A stretch of DNA of 64,000 nt from Gordonia iterans (GCF_002993285.1 NZ_CP027433.1:2356001-2420000); one strand, 5' to 3'. Shown: positions 16,569 to 25,925, numbered from the stretch's first letter. The notes: a model not told the origin generated them from the letters alone. Translations and numbers: made by a program.

Positions 16569-17752
16569 TCAGGCGGGGAGCTCCATCAACGGGTCGGTGC
16601 TCACCTCCGTCTGCGAGTCGGGGTCGGTGGTCAGGGTGAGTCGGCATCTGCTGAGGACTTCCAGGCCGAGGTAGCGGCGGCCTTCGGCCCATTCGTCGGT
16701 CTGTTCGGCCAGGACTGCGCCGATGAGGCGGACGATGGCGTCCCTGTTGGGGAAGATGCCCACGACATCGGTGCGCCGCCGGATCTCGCGGTTGAGTCGC
16801 TCGGTGGGGTTGTCGGACCAGATCTGTCGCCACACATCATCAGGGAACGCGGTGAACGCGAGGAGGTCCTCGCGTGCATCGCCGAGGTGCTCGGCGACCT
16901 GCGGTAGTCGGTCTTCGGTGTACTCCAGGAGCCGGTCGAACTGGGCATGGACGGCGTCCGCGGTGGGTTGGTCGTACACGCTGTGCAGCATCGCTTTCAC
17001 AGCCGGCCACATAGATTTCGGGCACGCGGCCATCAGGTTCGCGGCGTAGTGGGTGCGGCAGCGCTGCCAGGCCGCTGCGGGTAGGTTCGCTGCGATCGCC
17101 TCGATGAGCCCGGCATGTGCGTCGGAGGTCACCAGGCGAACTCCGCCCAGGCCGCGGGCCACCAGATCGGCGAAGAAGCTGTTCCACGAGGCTGTGGTTT
17201 CGCTGGTCGCGACTTGCATGCCGAGGACTTCGCGGTGGCCGTCGCCGTTGACGCCCGTAGCCAGCAAGACGACTGCTTTAACGACCTGCTTGTTCTCCGC
17301 GGACCTTGATCGTCAACGCGTCGGCGGTGACGAAACGTGAACGGCCCCACCTCGTCCAGGCGGCGATGCCGAAAAGCAGTGACCTGTTCGTCGAGGTCTT
17401 CGGCCATCCGGGAGACCTGCGACTTCGACAACGAATCGATGCCCAAGGTCTTGACGAGCTTGTCCATCCGGCGGGTCGAGACTCCCGCGAGGTAGCAGTC
17501 CGCGACCACGGTGATCAGCGCCGATTCGGCGCGTTAGCGGCGCTCGAGCAGCCATTCGGGAAAATTGCTGCCCGAGCGCAGTTTCGGCACGGCCACTTCG
17601 AGGGTGCCCACGCGGGTATCGAGGGGTCGGTGCCGGTAGCCGTTGCGGTAGTTGGTGCGCTCGGCCGAGCGGGCGTTCCACTCGGCGCCGCAGACGGCGT
17701 CGGCGTCGACCGAGAGCAGGGCGTTGATCATCGTCTGCAGCAAGTCACGCAT
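16569..17752 (-). pseudogene. IS256-family (Mutator-type) transposase relic
   Basis: The protein sequence is recognisable end to end: RDLLQTMINALLSVDADAVCGAEW, GYRHRPLDTRVGTLEVAVPKLR, VADCYLAGVSTRRMDKLVKTLGI, LATGVNGDGHREVLGMQVA, VTSDAHAGLIEAIAANLP and SDNPTERLNREIRRRTDVVGIFPNR. It is broken by an in-frame TAA at 17534-17536 and by at least two frameshifts between about 17285 and 17340. Bases 16532-16568 (GGGTAGTGGTGTAACTGGTT and following) may be one terminal repeat, but no matching end was found beyond 17752. It is therefore a dead, truncated element next to the ars operon. Bases 16225-16568 hold nothing else that I can see. Confidence 0.88.
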
Positions 17753-18125
17753 CAGATCAGGTGATGCATCGGCGAGCTTGGCCTAACAGGACAGATGCGC
17801 GAGACCCTGACAACTTCGATGACACGAGAGGTTTACTGGAAAGCCTGCATATTCAATCAGCGCGTATTGCAGATCTGGCAGTGCGTCGGGTCGACGGGTG
17901 GGTCTCGGCGATGGCATGCCGATGTTCCGAGGAACTCGCTGGCGAGTCGTCGTGTCTGGCGATGTCGTTCGGGGTTCAGGCGCACAGGTGCCGACCGTGA
18001 CGGCGATCGCCAGTTCGAAGCAAGTCCCGACCGAACCGCCGAAACTGGGGGGGCACATGGGGAGTTGCGGCCCGCGAACTCACCCAGTCCTTCACGCACA
18101 CGAAGCCTGGGTGACTGACCTGACT
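17753..18125. other. Gene-free relic stretch between two IS elements
   Basis: No intact gene is visible. The stretch contains the start-side remains of the IS256 relic (frame KLADASPDL up to about 17790) and a degraded ACR3-like piece at 17979-18020. The remainder looks like decayed sequence. Confidence 0.6.
17979..18020 (-). pseudogene. Degraded ACR3 fragment
   Basis: On the minus strand the sequence reads FELAIAVTVGTC, matching the TM9 motif [12 protein letters not shown] of the intact ACR3 at 14741. Nucleotide similarity extends over about 40 bases (for example GACGGCGATCGC-AGTTCGAAG in both). It is too short and diverged to be functional and suggests a second ars locus once lay here. Confidence 0.5.
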
Positions 18126-19746
18126 CGTGCCACATTTTGGTGACTTGGCTCGGCGGGTCGTTGCGACCTGGGGTTTTGGCCGCTGGTAGTGCCCGTTTAG
18201 GGCACTAAACTGGGTGTCTACGATCGATCGTGTGGGGTTGTTCGTCCGGAAGGTGCGGACCGCGTCGGGTGCGACAGCGGTACAGATCGTGTCGAAGGAA
18301 CGTGGTGTGCGCCGGATCGTCGAACACATCGGATCGGCGCATTCACCCGAAGAACTCGCGGTGCTGCTCGAGGTCGCCGATACGAAGCTCCATGCAGGTC
18401 AGCTCGCTTTCGACTTGTCGGCGTTGGCGCCGGCGAAGGTCCCGGCGGTCCCCGAGGTGGCCGGGTCGCAATCGCGCGTGTTGTGGAAAGTCCTCGAACA
18501 GGGCTACCGCGATCTCGGGTTCGACAAGATCGGCACTGACGCGTTCAAACAGTTGGTGCTGGCCAGGATCGTCGAACCGACGAGCAAGGCCGACACGATC
18601 CGAGTGCTGGCCGAACTCGGAGTGCCTTCACCATCGCTGCGCACGATCTGGCGCACCCTCACACGCAGTGTCAGCGAGGACTGGCGGACACAGCTCGCTT
18701 CGGCGGCGTTGGGGCATGTCACCGCGGGCGGGGCCCTGTCTGTCGTGATGTACGACGTGACGACCCTGTACTTCGAAGCCGAGAACGAAGAAACCTTCCG
18801 GAAAGTCGGGATGAGCAAGGAACGGCGGGTCGACCCCCAGATCCTCGTCGGGATGCTCGTCGACCCGACCGGGTTTCCCCTCGAAGTGCACTCCTTCGCC
18901 GGCAACCGGGCAGAGACCAGCACCCTGCTGCCCGTGCTCACCCGGTTCCGCGAACGCCACCACGGCGCTGACGTCGTCGTCGTCGCTGACGCCGGAATGC
19001 TGTCGGCCGCTAATCTCAACGCCCTGCAGGAGGCAGGTTTCGATTTCATCGTAGGGTCCCGCACCGGCTCGGCGCCACGTGACCTGGCCGAACACTACGA
19101 ACGCCGCGGCACCTACCTTCGCGACGGCCAAACCATCGAGACCAAGCGGACCATGGGGACCGGCGCGCACGCTCGCACACGGCGGGTGGTCTGGCACTAC
19201 TCACGCAAACGCGAGCGCCGCGACAACATCACCTTGAACAAGCAGATCGAACGAGCCCAGGACATCGCCGACGGACGGCGCCGGCCGAAGAAGGACCGAT
19301 TCGTGGCCCTCGGGAACCAGCCCGGCGTGAACTGGGACGCGGTCGACAAGGCCCGCTCCTACCTCGGCCTCAAAGGCTATGTCACCAGCCTCTCCAAAGA
19401 CACGCTCTCCGGCGAACAAGTCGTCGCGGCCTACCACGACCTCTTCCGAGTCGAGGAATCATTCCGCATGGCCAAAAGCGACCTACGGGCCCGGCCGATG
19501 TTCCACCACCAGCGTGACTCCATCGAAGCGCACCTGACCATCGTGTTCGCCGCACTCGCCGTCACCCGCCACCTCACCGACACCACCGGCTACTCCATCA
19601 AACGCATCATCACCACACTGCGCCCAGTCCGCGACGTCATGATCCGGGTACGCGGACAACACGTCATGGCCGAAACACCACTCGACGGAACCGCCGCCTA
19701 CATCATCGCGAAACTCCACGCCTCAACGGGGCACTAAAGTGGCACG
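18126..19746 (+). mobile_element. IS1634-like insertion sequence, complete
   Basis: The ends carry imperfect inverted repeats beginning CGTGCCAC (18126-18133) and its complement GTGGCACG (19739-19746). Similarity continues inward (ATTTTGGTG versus TTTAGTG). The unit is about 1.62 kb and encloses one transposase gene. ACT flanks both ends, but three bases is too short to count as proof of duplication. Confidence 0.7.
18214..19737 (+). CDS. IS1634-family DDE transposase
   Basis: The 507-residue transposase shows the DDE signatures of the IS4/IS1634 group: VVMYDVTTLYFEAE (first Asp), VVVADAGMLSAANLNAL (second Asp), and the Y-(2)-R-(3)-E-like YHDLFRVEESFRMAKSDL (Glu). Length and frame are intact, so it may be active. 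The GTG at 18214 follows an internal palindrome GTTTAG-N4-CTAAAC (18195-18210) that could be a self-regulatory site. A GTG at 18232 is an alternative start. Confidence 0.88.
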   Translation: MSTIDRVGLFVRKVRTASGATAVQIVSKERGVRRIVEHIGSAHSPEELAVLLEVADTKLHAGQLAFDLSALAPAKVPAVPEVAGSQSRVLWKVLEQGYRDLGFDKIGTDAFKQLVLARIVEPTSKADTIRVLAELGVPSPSLRTIWRTLTRSVSEDWRTQLASAALGHVTAGGALSVVMYDVTTLYFEAENEETFRKVGMSKERRVDPQILVGMLVDPTGFPLEVHSFAGNRAETSTLLPVLTRFRERHHGADVVVVADAGMLSAANLNALQEAGFDFIVGSRTGSAPRDLAEHYERRGTYLRDGQTIETKRTMGTGAHARTRRVVWHYSRKRERRDNITLNKQIERAQDIADGRRRPKKDRFVALGNQPGVNWDAVDKARSYLGLKGYVTSLSKDTLSGEQVVAAYHDLFRVEESFRMAKSDLRARPMFHHQRDSIEAHLTIVFAALAVTRHLTDTTGYSIKRIITTLRPVRDVMIRVRGQHVMAETPLDGTAAYIIAKLHASTGH

Positions 19747-19816
19747 ACTCGGGACTTGGCAGGTACCCGATATCCGGTCCACCCCGTCCTGGAGTCCAGG
19801 GGGTGATTTCCGTCTT

Positions 19817-20653
19817 TCAGTCGATCTCGCAGGCCACCGGGGTGTGGGTGTGCCTGCACTGGGCAGCGTACTCGTCGGGCGTGAGGTAGCCCAGCGATGA
19901 ATGCCGATGTCGGGTGTTGTGGTCCTCCTTGTAGTCAGCGATCGCGACCCGTGCCTCGAGCAGGCACGTCCAGTGGTTGCGGTTGAGCAGCTCGCGGCGC
20001 ATCCGGCTGTTGAACGATTCGGCGGTGCCGCTGTTCCACGGCGTGCCTGGTGGGATGTAGTCCAGGCCCACCCGACCGTCGCAGAAGCCCCTGAGAACCT
20101 GGGAGATGAACTCCGGGCCGTTGTCGAGTCGCAGCACCTGCGGCGGCCCTCCCGCGGCGGTAAACGCCTTCTCCAGCTCTTGAACGAGCCGCGGCGCGTC
20201 GACGGAACGCTCGACGATGTTGAGCACCGACTGCTTGGTGTGCTCATCGACCGCGGACGCGATCTTGATTGCCTTCCCGTCGATGGTGGAATCGAACTGG
20301 AAATCGATGGCCCACACCACCTTCGGGGCATCCGCCTCGATGAACGGGGGCGCGGACGACTCGCCGGCGCGTTTACGGGCGGAGCGGATCTTGCGCTGCA
20401 ACCCTTCGTCGGTCCACAACCGGTGGACCTTCTTGCGGTTGATCTGCCGGCCCTCGTCGTGACGCAAAGCCGCCCACGCCCGGCGGAACCCATGACAGGG
20501 ATGTTTCGTCGAGTAATCACGGAGCCAGCCCCGCAGTTCCGCGTCTGGATCCTGTGGTGTGTCAGTGATTTTCGGGGTGCGGTAGGTGGAGCGGGAGAGC
20601 CCGACCGTCTTGCACGCCATCCGTTCCGACATGCCCTTGACCCGCTTGAGCAT
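19817..20653 (-). CDS. IS3-family transposase OrfB (integrase domain)
   Basis: The sequence reads an HTH_21-like start, then an rve core with D (VVWAIDFQFDS), D (LRLDNGPEFIS) and E (NSGTAESFNSRMRREL) in the expected order and a C-terminal HSSLGYLTPDEYA. It ends at 19817. The frame continues upstream of the ATG (ILSPDAKRAAVDML) to the slippery site at the end of OrfA, so the working transposase is probably an OrfAB fusion made by -1 frameshifting. The element lies against the truncated SulP gene at 21036. I could not define its inverted repeats. Confidence 0.88.
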   Translation of the reverse strand: MLKRVKGMSERMACKTVGLSRSTYRTPKITDTPQDPDAELRGWLRDYSTKHPCHGFRRAWAALRHDEGRQINRKKVHRLWTDEGLQRKIRSARKRAGESSAPPFIEADAPKVVWAIDFQFDSTIDGKAIKIASAVDEHTKQSVLNIVERSVDAPRLVQELEKAFTAAGGPPQVLRLDNGPEFISQVLRGFCDGRVGLDYIPPGTPWNSGTAESFNSRMRRELLNRNHWTCLLEARVAIADYKEDHNTRHRHSSLGYLTPDEYAAQCRHTHTPVACEID

Positions 20654-20682
20654 GTCGACGGCGGCGCGTTTGGCGTCCGGGC

Positions 20683-20973
20683 TCAGAATTTTCCCTTAGC
20701 CACCTCCCGCAGAGCGTCCTTCTCCAACTCCGCGTCCGCGAGCAGCCGCTTGAGCCGGTTGTTCTGCTCCCGCAGGTCCTTGAGCTCCTTCGCCGCGTCC
20801 AGGTCCATCCCGCCGTACGAGCGTCGCCAGTTGTAGAGCGTTGCCGCCGACACCTCCAACTCGGCGGCGATCTCCTCGCCCGTCGATCCCGCCGCAGCGA
20901 GCTCATCGGCCTTGCGCAGCTTGCGGACGATCTCGTCCGCCGAGTGCCTCTTCCGTCCAGCCATACCGATCAT
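20683..20973 (-). CDS. IS3-family OrfA
   Basis: The 96-residue protein combines an HTH (HSADEIVRKLRKADELAAAGSTGEEIAAELEVSAATLYNWRRSYGGM) with a leucine-zipper-like coiled coil (AKELKDLREQNNRLKRLLADAELEKDAL). It binds the IS ends. Its last codons read GTG GCT AAG GGA AAA TTC TGA, which includes the shift heptamer G-GGA-AAA. The ATG at 20973 could also be replaced by one two codons later (MAGRKRH). Confidence 0.88.
   Translation of the reverse strand: MIGMAGRKRHSADEIVRKLRKADELAAAGSTGEEIAAELEVSAATLYNWRRSYGGMDLDAAKELKDLREQNNRLKRLLADAELEKDALREVAKGKF
20689..20695 (-). other. Programmed -1 frameshift heptamer G GGA AAA
   Basis: The heptamer fits X-XXY-YYZ exactly in the OrfA frame. After a -1 slip the ribosome reads K-ILSPDAKRAAVDML and enters OrfB without a stop, as expected for IS3 elements. 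Confidence 0.7.
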
Positions 20974-21035
20974 TGTCCTATCCCGCCCCGCCTTCGGGGG
21001 CGATCACGGACTCAGTACCGAGCGGACCAATCTAG

Positions 21036-21456
21036 AGGGAACACGCCAGTCACAGTAGTCACCCACAACCTGGCCTACGGCGTCATTGTCGGCGTGCTCA
21101 CCGCGATGGTCGCCTTCGCCCGGCGCGTTGCCCACATGACCAACGTCGAGAAGGTCGCCGATGCCGACACTGACCATGACGGTGCGATCGACACCCGTGT
21201 GTACCGCGTTTCCGGTGAACTGTTCTTCGCTTCCAGCAACGACCTCGTGTATCAGTTCGACTACGTTGACGATCCGGAGAACGTCACCATCGACCTCTCC
21301 GACGCCGACATCTGGGACGCCTCCACTGTCGCCACTCTCGACGCGATCCGCTACAAGTACGCCGCGAAAGGCAAGAACCTCACCATCATCGGGCTCGACG
21401 GTGCGAGCCTCGAACGGTTGGACCGTATGTCTGGCAGACTCGGAAGCGGCCACTGA
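21036..21456 (+). pseudogene. SulP-type anion transporter, 3' end with STAS domain (truncated)
   Basis: The frame reads TVVTHNLAYGVIVGVLTAMVAFARRVAHM, which is the last transmembrane segment of SulP carriers. A complete STAS domain follows (RVYRVSGELFFASSNDLVYQFDYVDDPENVTIDLSDADIWDASTVATLDAI). The rest of the transporter (about 350 residues upstream) is absent and is replaced by the IS3 element at 19817-20973. No product is expected unless a start inside the fragment (ATG near 21105) is used. Bases 21457-21589 hold only decayed sequence. Confidence 0.85.
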
Positions 21457-21589
21457 TCGTGCACGGCGCTCGCATCGTGGTTCTCTAATGCGGTGCCCCG
21501 CGTAGCGAGGGCGCCACACCGCAGCGGCGATCGCGCAGCCAGTGGCTGGCCCTTAGGTTCGATCGGTGGGCGAGGTCATTGGCATCCGC

Positions 21590-21685
21590 ACCGTCTTCCC
21601 ATGGCGTCGGCATGTAGGGCAGCAACTCACTTGAGCGGTTGTGCGTAGAGGAGTACCAGGACACTCCTGCCATCCGGTAGGCGAG
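21590..21685 (-). pseudogene. Recombinase-like relic, part 3 (same family as the gene at 28351)
   Basis: Allowing a shift, the minus strand reads LAYRMAGVLVLLYAQPLK-stop-VAALHADAM. This aligns with LPYRVAGILILLYAQPLNRIAALRTDAV of the intact protein at 28351. The relic continues, in the correct frame, across both ISL3 insertions: removing 21694-26775 and 26825-28286 joins parts 1 (28287-28350), 2 (26776-26824) and 3. Confidence 0.65.
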
Positions 21686-21693
21686 CGTTTGAT

Positions 21694-21709
21694 GGCTCTT
21701 CCGGTTTGA
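21694..21709 (+). repeat. Left terminal inverted repeat of the ISL3-bounded unit
   Basis: GGCTCTTCCGGTTTGA, directly preceded by the duplicated target CGTTTGAT. The intact ISL3 at 26825 starts with the related GGCTCTTCGAACTTAA. Confidence 0.85.
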
Positions 21710-21861
21710 CGGTGCGTAGAACCGGTTCTGGTTACCACTACATGTAGGGGCGGGACGGGCTGCGCATGGTGGGCCCGGCGGCGAGTCGTGGCGAGGTAGG
21801 TGGGTCCTGTGGTGTCAGGGTGAAAGTTCTGACACCCACACCACGAACACCGACAGGACCC

Positions 21862-22320
21862 ATGGCCGAGAATACCGCGATCGCCGATACCATTTGCCGC
21901 ACCATCGACCTCGGAGTGACGATCACCGGCGCAGCCCTCGACGGGCAGGACCGCACCCATCTCTACTGCGAACTCCTTGCCCCGGATGATCGGTGCCCAG
22001 GCTGCGGGGCGGCCGGACGGTTGCGTGATCATGTGCACCGCGAGGTCGCTGACCTGCCGATCGTGGGCCACCCCACCCGCCTGCACCTGCAGGTTCCGCG
22101 CTACCGGTGCGAGAGCACCGCCTGCGACCAAAGCATTTTCCGGGCCGATATCGGGGACATCGTTGCCCCACGAACCCAGGTCACCCGCCGCACCACGGCC
22201 TGGATGTTGCGGCGGATGATCGTCGACAAGATGAGCGTCACAGCCTGGGGTACACCCGTGCGGGACGGCGAGCCTTGCACTGTTCTCGCTGTAGCGCAGG
22301 GTGGGTTAGCCAAGTTATGA
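21862..22320 (+). pseudogene. ISL3-family transposase, N-terminal fragment
   Basis: Residues 1 to about 127 match ISL3 transposases: a zinc-finger-like start (DDRCPGCGAAGRLRDHVHRE...RYRCESTACDQSIF) and the HTH entry RRTTAWMLRRMIVDKMSVTA. After that point (about 22241) the frame runs on into unrelated residues to a stop at 22318. The catalytic DDE core is missing. The upstream 150 bases contain the left inverted repeat and the leader. Confidence 0.85.
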
Positions 22321-22378
22321 AACGTCGTCTCTCCGGGTCTAGGGTGTATTGATACGCCGGATGCGGGGAGGGCCTTCA

Positions 22379-23179
22379 ATGGCGGATCGGATTGGGACGC
22401 TTCTGAGCCGTTCGGGTGACAGTGGCGAGGAGGTGCTCATCGTCAGCCGCGGGAAGGCGCGGACTCGGTTCCGTCGCCGGGACGAGTTGGGCTGGAACTT
22501 TCGGGTGGAGTCAACGGACTCGGAGAACATCGTCGAGGGGAAGCCAAAGCCGGATCCGACGTCGGTTCGCCGGGCCTCGCGTCCGCGCGGGCAGAGGGTG
22601 GCCTATGTGCGGGTGTCGGCTGCGGATCAGGGTGAGGCGCGTCAGCTCGAGGCGGTGGGGGAGTGTGATCGGGTCTATGTCGAAAAGCAGTCTGCGCGCT
22701 CGCGCGCCGATCGCGAGAAGCTCGCCGAGTGCATCGGGTACCTGCGCGACGGTGACGAGCTCGTCGTCGCGTCAATGGACAGACTCGCTCGTTCCCTGGT
22801 CGATCTCAAGCAGATCGTTGGTGAGGTCACTGCCAAGGGCGCGAGTGTGGAGTTTGTCCATGAACGGGCTACCTACGCCGCCGGCGCCCAAGATCCTCGA
22901 GCCGATCTGATGCTTTCGCTGCTCGGGGCGTTCGCCGAGTTCGAGCGGGCCATCATTTGTGAACGTCAGGCCGAGGGCATTGCCATCGCTAAGGCGAAGG
23001 GCAAGTACAAGGGTCGTAAGCGAGTCCTGACCGCCGAGCAGGTCGACAAAGCCCGGGCCCGCATCGAGGCAGGGGAGGGGCCATCAGTGATCGCCCGCAA
23101 TCTCGGAGTTGGCCGATCCACGCTCTACCGCGCACTACAGCGCGTTGAAGCGGGCGGGCGTGGACGCACCAGCCACTGA
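22379..23179 (+). CDS. Serine recombinase (resolvase/invertase type) with an N-terminal extension
   Basis: The 266-residue protein has a resolvase catalytic domain from about residue 73: VAYVRVSAADQ (nucleophile Ser80), VVASMDRLARSLVDL and AEFERAIICERQAEGI. A C-terminal HTH of the Hin type follows (RKRVLTAEQVDKARARIEAGEGPSVIARNLGVGRSTLYRAL). The first 70 residues (RIGTLLSRSGDSGEEVLIVSRG...) are not part of normal resolvases and are unexplained. GGGGAGGG lies about 8 bases before the ATG; an upstream TTG at 22349 is less likely. It is the first cargo gene after the ISL3 5' fragment. Confidence 0.88.
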   Translation: MADRIGTLLSRSGDSGEEVLIVSRGKARTRFRRRDELGWNFRVESTDSENIVEGKPKPDPTSVRRASRPRGQRVAYVRVSAADQGEARQLEAVGECDRVYVEKQSARSRADREKLAECIGYLRDGDELVVASMDRLARSLVDLKQIVGEVTAKGASVEFVHERATYAAGAQDPRADLMLSLLGAFAEFERAIICERQAEGIAIAKAKGKYKGRKRVLTAEQVDKARARIEAGEGPSVIARNLGVGRSTLYRALQRVEAGGRGRTSH

Positions 23180-23322
23180 CCCCCGCCCTGAAGATGGTGG
23201 GTATCGCTAGCCACAGCAGCTCGACCGCCGAGATTCGGCACTCGGGAGGGACCGCGGTTCTTGCTGACCTTGCGCAGTTTCTCCAGGCACGAGTCAGTGC
23301 AGCCGGAAGCCGGACGGGCCAC

Positions 23323-24894
23323 CTATCCGACGCTGTCCCGGTGTGCCGGTGCTGTGGAACTGGTCTTGTGGTCACGCGGAGCAGTGCCCGGGGCAAGGAT
23401 CGCTAGCAAGACTGCGGCTGCGGCGGTGAGGATTGCCAACGTAAGTGTGGCCTGACTGCTGCCGTTGACAAATGCCTCTTTGGCGTAGTCGACCAATGGT
23501 TGCGCCATTGGTCCGGCTTGTGCGGCGATCTCTAGGGCGGCGGCCAGGGAGTCGGAGACCGGACCGCGGGCAGGTTCGGGTAACTGAGGCAGGGCGGGTT
23601 GGATGTGGCGGGTGTATCCGGCGGCCAGCACACTGCCGGCCACTGCGATCCCCATCGCAGCGCCGATCTCGCGGGCCGCATCGTTGACTGCGGCGGCGAC
23701 CCCGTGTTTGCTCTCCGGAGTTTCGGCGATGATCGCGTAGGTCGCTGGGGCTGTGCATAGTCCGAGCCCTGCGCTCATGATCAACAGCGGCCATAGCAGG
23801 TCGAGGTAACGTGCGTCGACGGTCATCCGGCTGACCAGCATCAGGCCAACTGCGATGGTCACCAGACCGGCGACGGTCATCACTCGTAGTCCAAATCGCT
23901 GTGACAGTCGGGGGGCGATCACCGAGATCACGATCAGGGGGACCGTCATCGGCACCAATCCCAACGCCGAGGCCAGCGGTCCGTATCCCAGGATCAGTTG
24001 TAGGTACTGCACCAGGAGTAGGAATACCCCGAAAGTGACCAAGAATTGGATGGCCACCGACAACGAGCCGGCGCTGAAGCCGCGCTTGGCGAACAACCGA
24101 ACATCCAACAAGGGGGCCGAGGATCGCAGCTCAATCAGGATAAAAAAGGCTGTCGCCAACATGCCGGCCCCGGCGCTGGCGAGAACGATCGGGTCGGCCC
24201 AGCCCCGCGCTGGAAACTCGATCGTGGCGAATACGATTCCCGCAACCGCGACTGCAGCTGCCGCCGCGCCCACCCAGTCCACGGGAGGGTGCTCATGCTG
24301 GCTGGACTCAGCGATCGTGCATGCCAGCGCGGCCAGTAGGGCTCCCGCTGCGGTCAGTCCGACAAATACCGACACCCACGACCAGCGCTCAAGCAACACC
24401 CCGGCGCCGAGGATGCCTAACACTGCTCCGGAGCCGGCGACTCCAGCCCACACACCTACTGCTCGGCCGCGATGAACGGCGGCGAAACCAGCAGTCAGAA
24501 TCGAGAGCGTCGAGGGCATTACCAGTGCAGCGCCCGCCCCGGCAATCGCTCGCGCAGCGATCAACCAGGCCGGGTCAGACAGCAGCAGGGGAAGTGCGGA
24601 CGCAATGGTGAATATCGCCAGGCCTATTACGAGAACTGCGCGTCTGCCATAGCGGTCACCGATCGCTCCAGCGGGCAGGACCAGGCACGCCAGTACCAGC
24701 GTGTAGCCGTCGACGATCCAGGTCAGCTGGGCTTGCGTCGCTCCAGTCCCTACCGCAATCTCCGGTAATGCCGAGTACAGCGCGGCCATGGCCGCGACCA
24801 CCAACGCCACGGCTAGGCACGACACCGTGAGCATCCACCATTCGGCTCGGGTCCACCGGGATGACTCGGTGATGGTCTGTTGCGGTGAGTGCAT
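23323..24894 (-). CDS. MFS drug exporter, 14-TM EmrB/QacA type
   Basis: The 523-residue membrane protein has about 14 hydrophobic segments. It carries the loop 2-3 motif A (GAIGDRYGRRAVLVIG) and the TM5 antiporter motif C region (GVWAGVAGSGAVLGILGAGVLLERWSW), both marks of proton-driven multidrug exporters. AAGGGG precedes the ATG at 24894. It is divergent from a TetR gene with an imperfect palindrome between them, so expression is probably induced by its substrate. The substrate is unknown; quaternary ammonium compounds, dyes or antibiotics are typical for the family. Confidence 0.9.
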   Translation of the reverse strand: MHSPQQTITESSRWTRAEWWMLTVSCLAVALVVAAMAALYSALPEIAVGTGATQAQLTWIVDGYTLVLACLVLPAGAIGDRYGRRAVLVIGLAIFTIASALPLLLSDPAWLIAARAIAGAGAALVMPSTLSILTAGFAAVHRGRAVGVWAGVAGSGAVLGILGAGVLLERWSWVSVFVGLTAAGALLAALACTIAESSQHEHPPVDWVGAAAAAVAVAGIVFATIEFPARGWADPIVLASAGAGMLATAFFILIELRSSAPLLDVRLFAKRGFSAGSLSVAIQFLVTFGVFLLLVQYLQLILGYGPLASALGLVPMTVPLIVISVIAPRLSQRFGLRVMTVAGLVTIAVGLMLVSRMTVDARYLDLLWPLLIMSAGLGLCTAPATYAIIAETPESKHGVAAAVNDAAREIGAAMGIAVAGSVLAAGYTRHIQPALPQLPEPARGPVSDSLAAALEIAAQAGPMAQPLVDYAKEAFVNGSSQATLTLAILTAAAAVLLAILAPGTAPRDHKTSSTAPAHRDSVG

Positions 24895-24930
24895 CGCCGA
24901 CCCCTTGCTGTGAGATGACCGGTCTTGGTC

Positions 24931-24947
24931 TGAGACAAGTAGTATCA
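24931..24947. promoter_or_regulatory. Candidate TetR operator between exporter and regulator
   Basis: TGAGAC-N5-GTATCA is an inverted repeat with one mismatch in each half-pair, centred in the 117-bp divergent intergenic region. Its position is right for repression of both genes. Confidence 0.5.
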
Positions 24948-25011
24948 CAGTATCCGGCTGGCTGGACAGGTTAGCTTGGACGAGATGCGACCGTCGGCCG
25001 AAGGGGAGAGC

Positions 25012-25698
25012 GTGAACGACTGGAGTGCTGACCGGCCCGCTACGGACGACGATCAGCTCGATCCGCGACTGCTGCGCTCACGAAAACGATTGCTCGACGC
25101 TGCCACGCATCTCCTGAGCACTGGCGGTGTAGAGGCGGTTACCGTCGAGGCGGTCACTCGAATGTCAAAGGTTGCGCGGGCCACGCTCTATCGGCATTTC
25201 GGCGGGACCGCCCAGTTGCTTGCGGCGACCTTCGAGCGGCTGTTGCCCCGCGTCGAAGTCTCTGCCACCAGTGGGTCGGTACGCGACCAACTCATCGCGC
25301 TTCTCACGGCCCAAGCCGACCTGATTGACCAGGCGCCGCTAAACATTACGACTCTGGCTTGGCTGTCAATCGGATCAGTCGGCGGCGATCCTGCCGATTC
25401 GGCCGCGATCACCTCACTGCGTAGTCGAGTCATCGAGGAATACCGGCAGCCCTTTGACCACATCCTCACACATCCTGACGTACAGGCACAGCTCGGCAAC
25501 ATCGACACCACCTTCGCGATCGTTCAACTCCTCGGCCCCGTCGTGTTCGCTCGCCTCACTGGGCTCTGCACCGTCGACCACGACGGATGCGTGCAACTCG
25601 TTGATGATTTTCTTGCTGCCCGCAAGCAGGGAGACAAACCCACCCCGGCCGAGTCCATCCACGACCTGAACCGCCCTGGCGCCGGCGGATCTCGCTAA
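25012..25698 (+). CDS. TetR-family repressor of the MFS exporter (inferred)
   Basis: The TetR HTH is RKRLLDAATHLLSTGGVEAVTVEAVTRMSKVARATLYRHFGGTAQL. The C-terminal part (about residues 100-200) is helical, like TetR_C domains. I chose the GTG at 25012 because AAGGGGAG lies 5 bases upstream; an ATG at 24985 and a TTG at 24976 in the same frame are alternatives. Divergent pairing with the exporter at 23323 suggests a local sensor-repressor. Confidence 0.85.
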   Translation: MNDWSADRPATDDDQLDPRLLRSRKRLLDAATHLLSTGGVEAVTVEAVTRMSKVARATLYRHFGGTAQLLAATFERLLPRVEVSATSGSVRDQLIALLTAQADLIDQAPLNITTLAWLSIGSVGGDPADSAAITSLRSRVIEEYRQPFDHILTHPDVQAQLGNIDTTFAIVQLLGPVVFARLTGLCTVDHDGCVQLVDDFLAARKQGDKPTPAESIHDLNRPGAGGSR

Positions 25699-25925
25699 AT
25701 CGGGGCTTCTTCTTGTCGGATGGGTTGTGACCGCTCGATCGCCGAGGTCGCCGGGGAGGTGGCGAGGCAACCCTAGAGCCCGGTCGTTTCGGTGCGAGCG
25801 GCGGCGAGCCATCCGCTGCAGTCTGAGTGCGGCTGGAACTTCTACCGTCCAGTTTTGACTTCCCGATTAGTCAGGCTGCTGCAAGCGATCGCGAAGCTGA
25901 CTCCAGAGCTTCAGCCAGTCGAGGG

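Noticed and set aside
14279..17870. Direct repeat GCGCGTATTGC at both sides of the ars/IS256 block as a transposition footprint
   Set aside because: Only 11 bases match, with no inverted repeats beside them. It may reflect duplicated ars sequence or chance.
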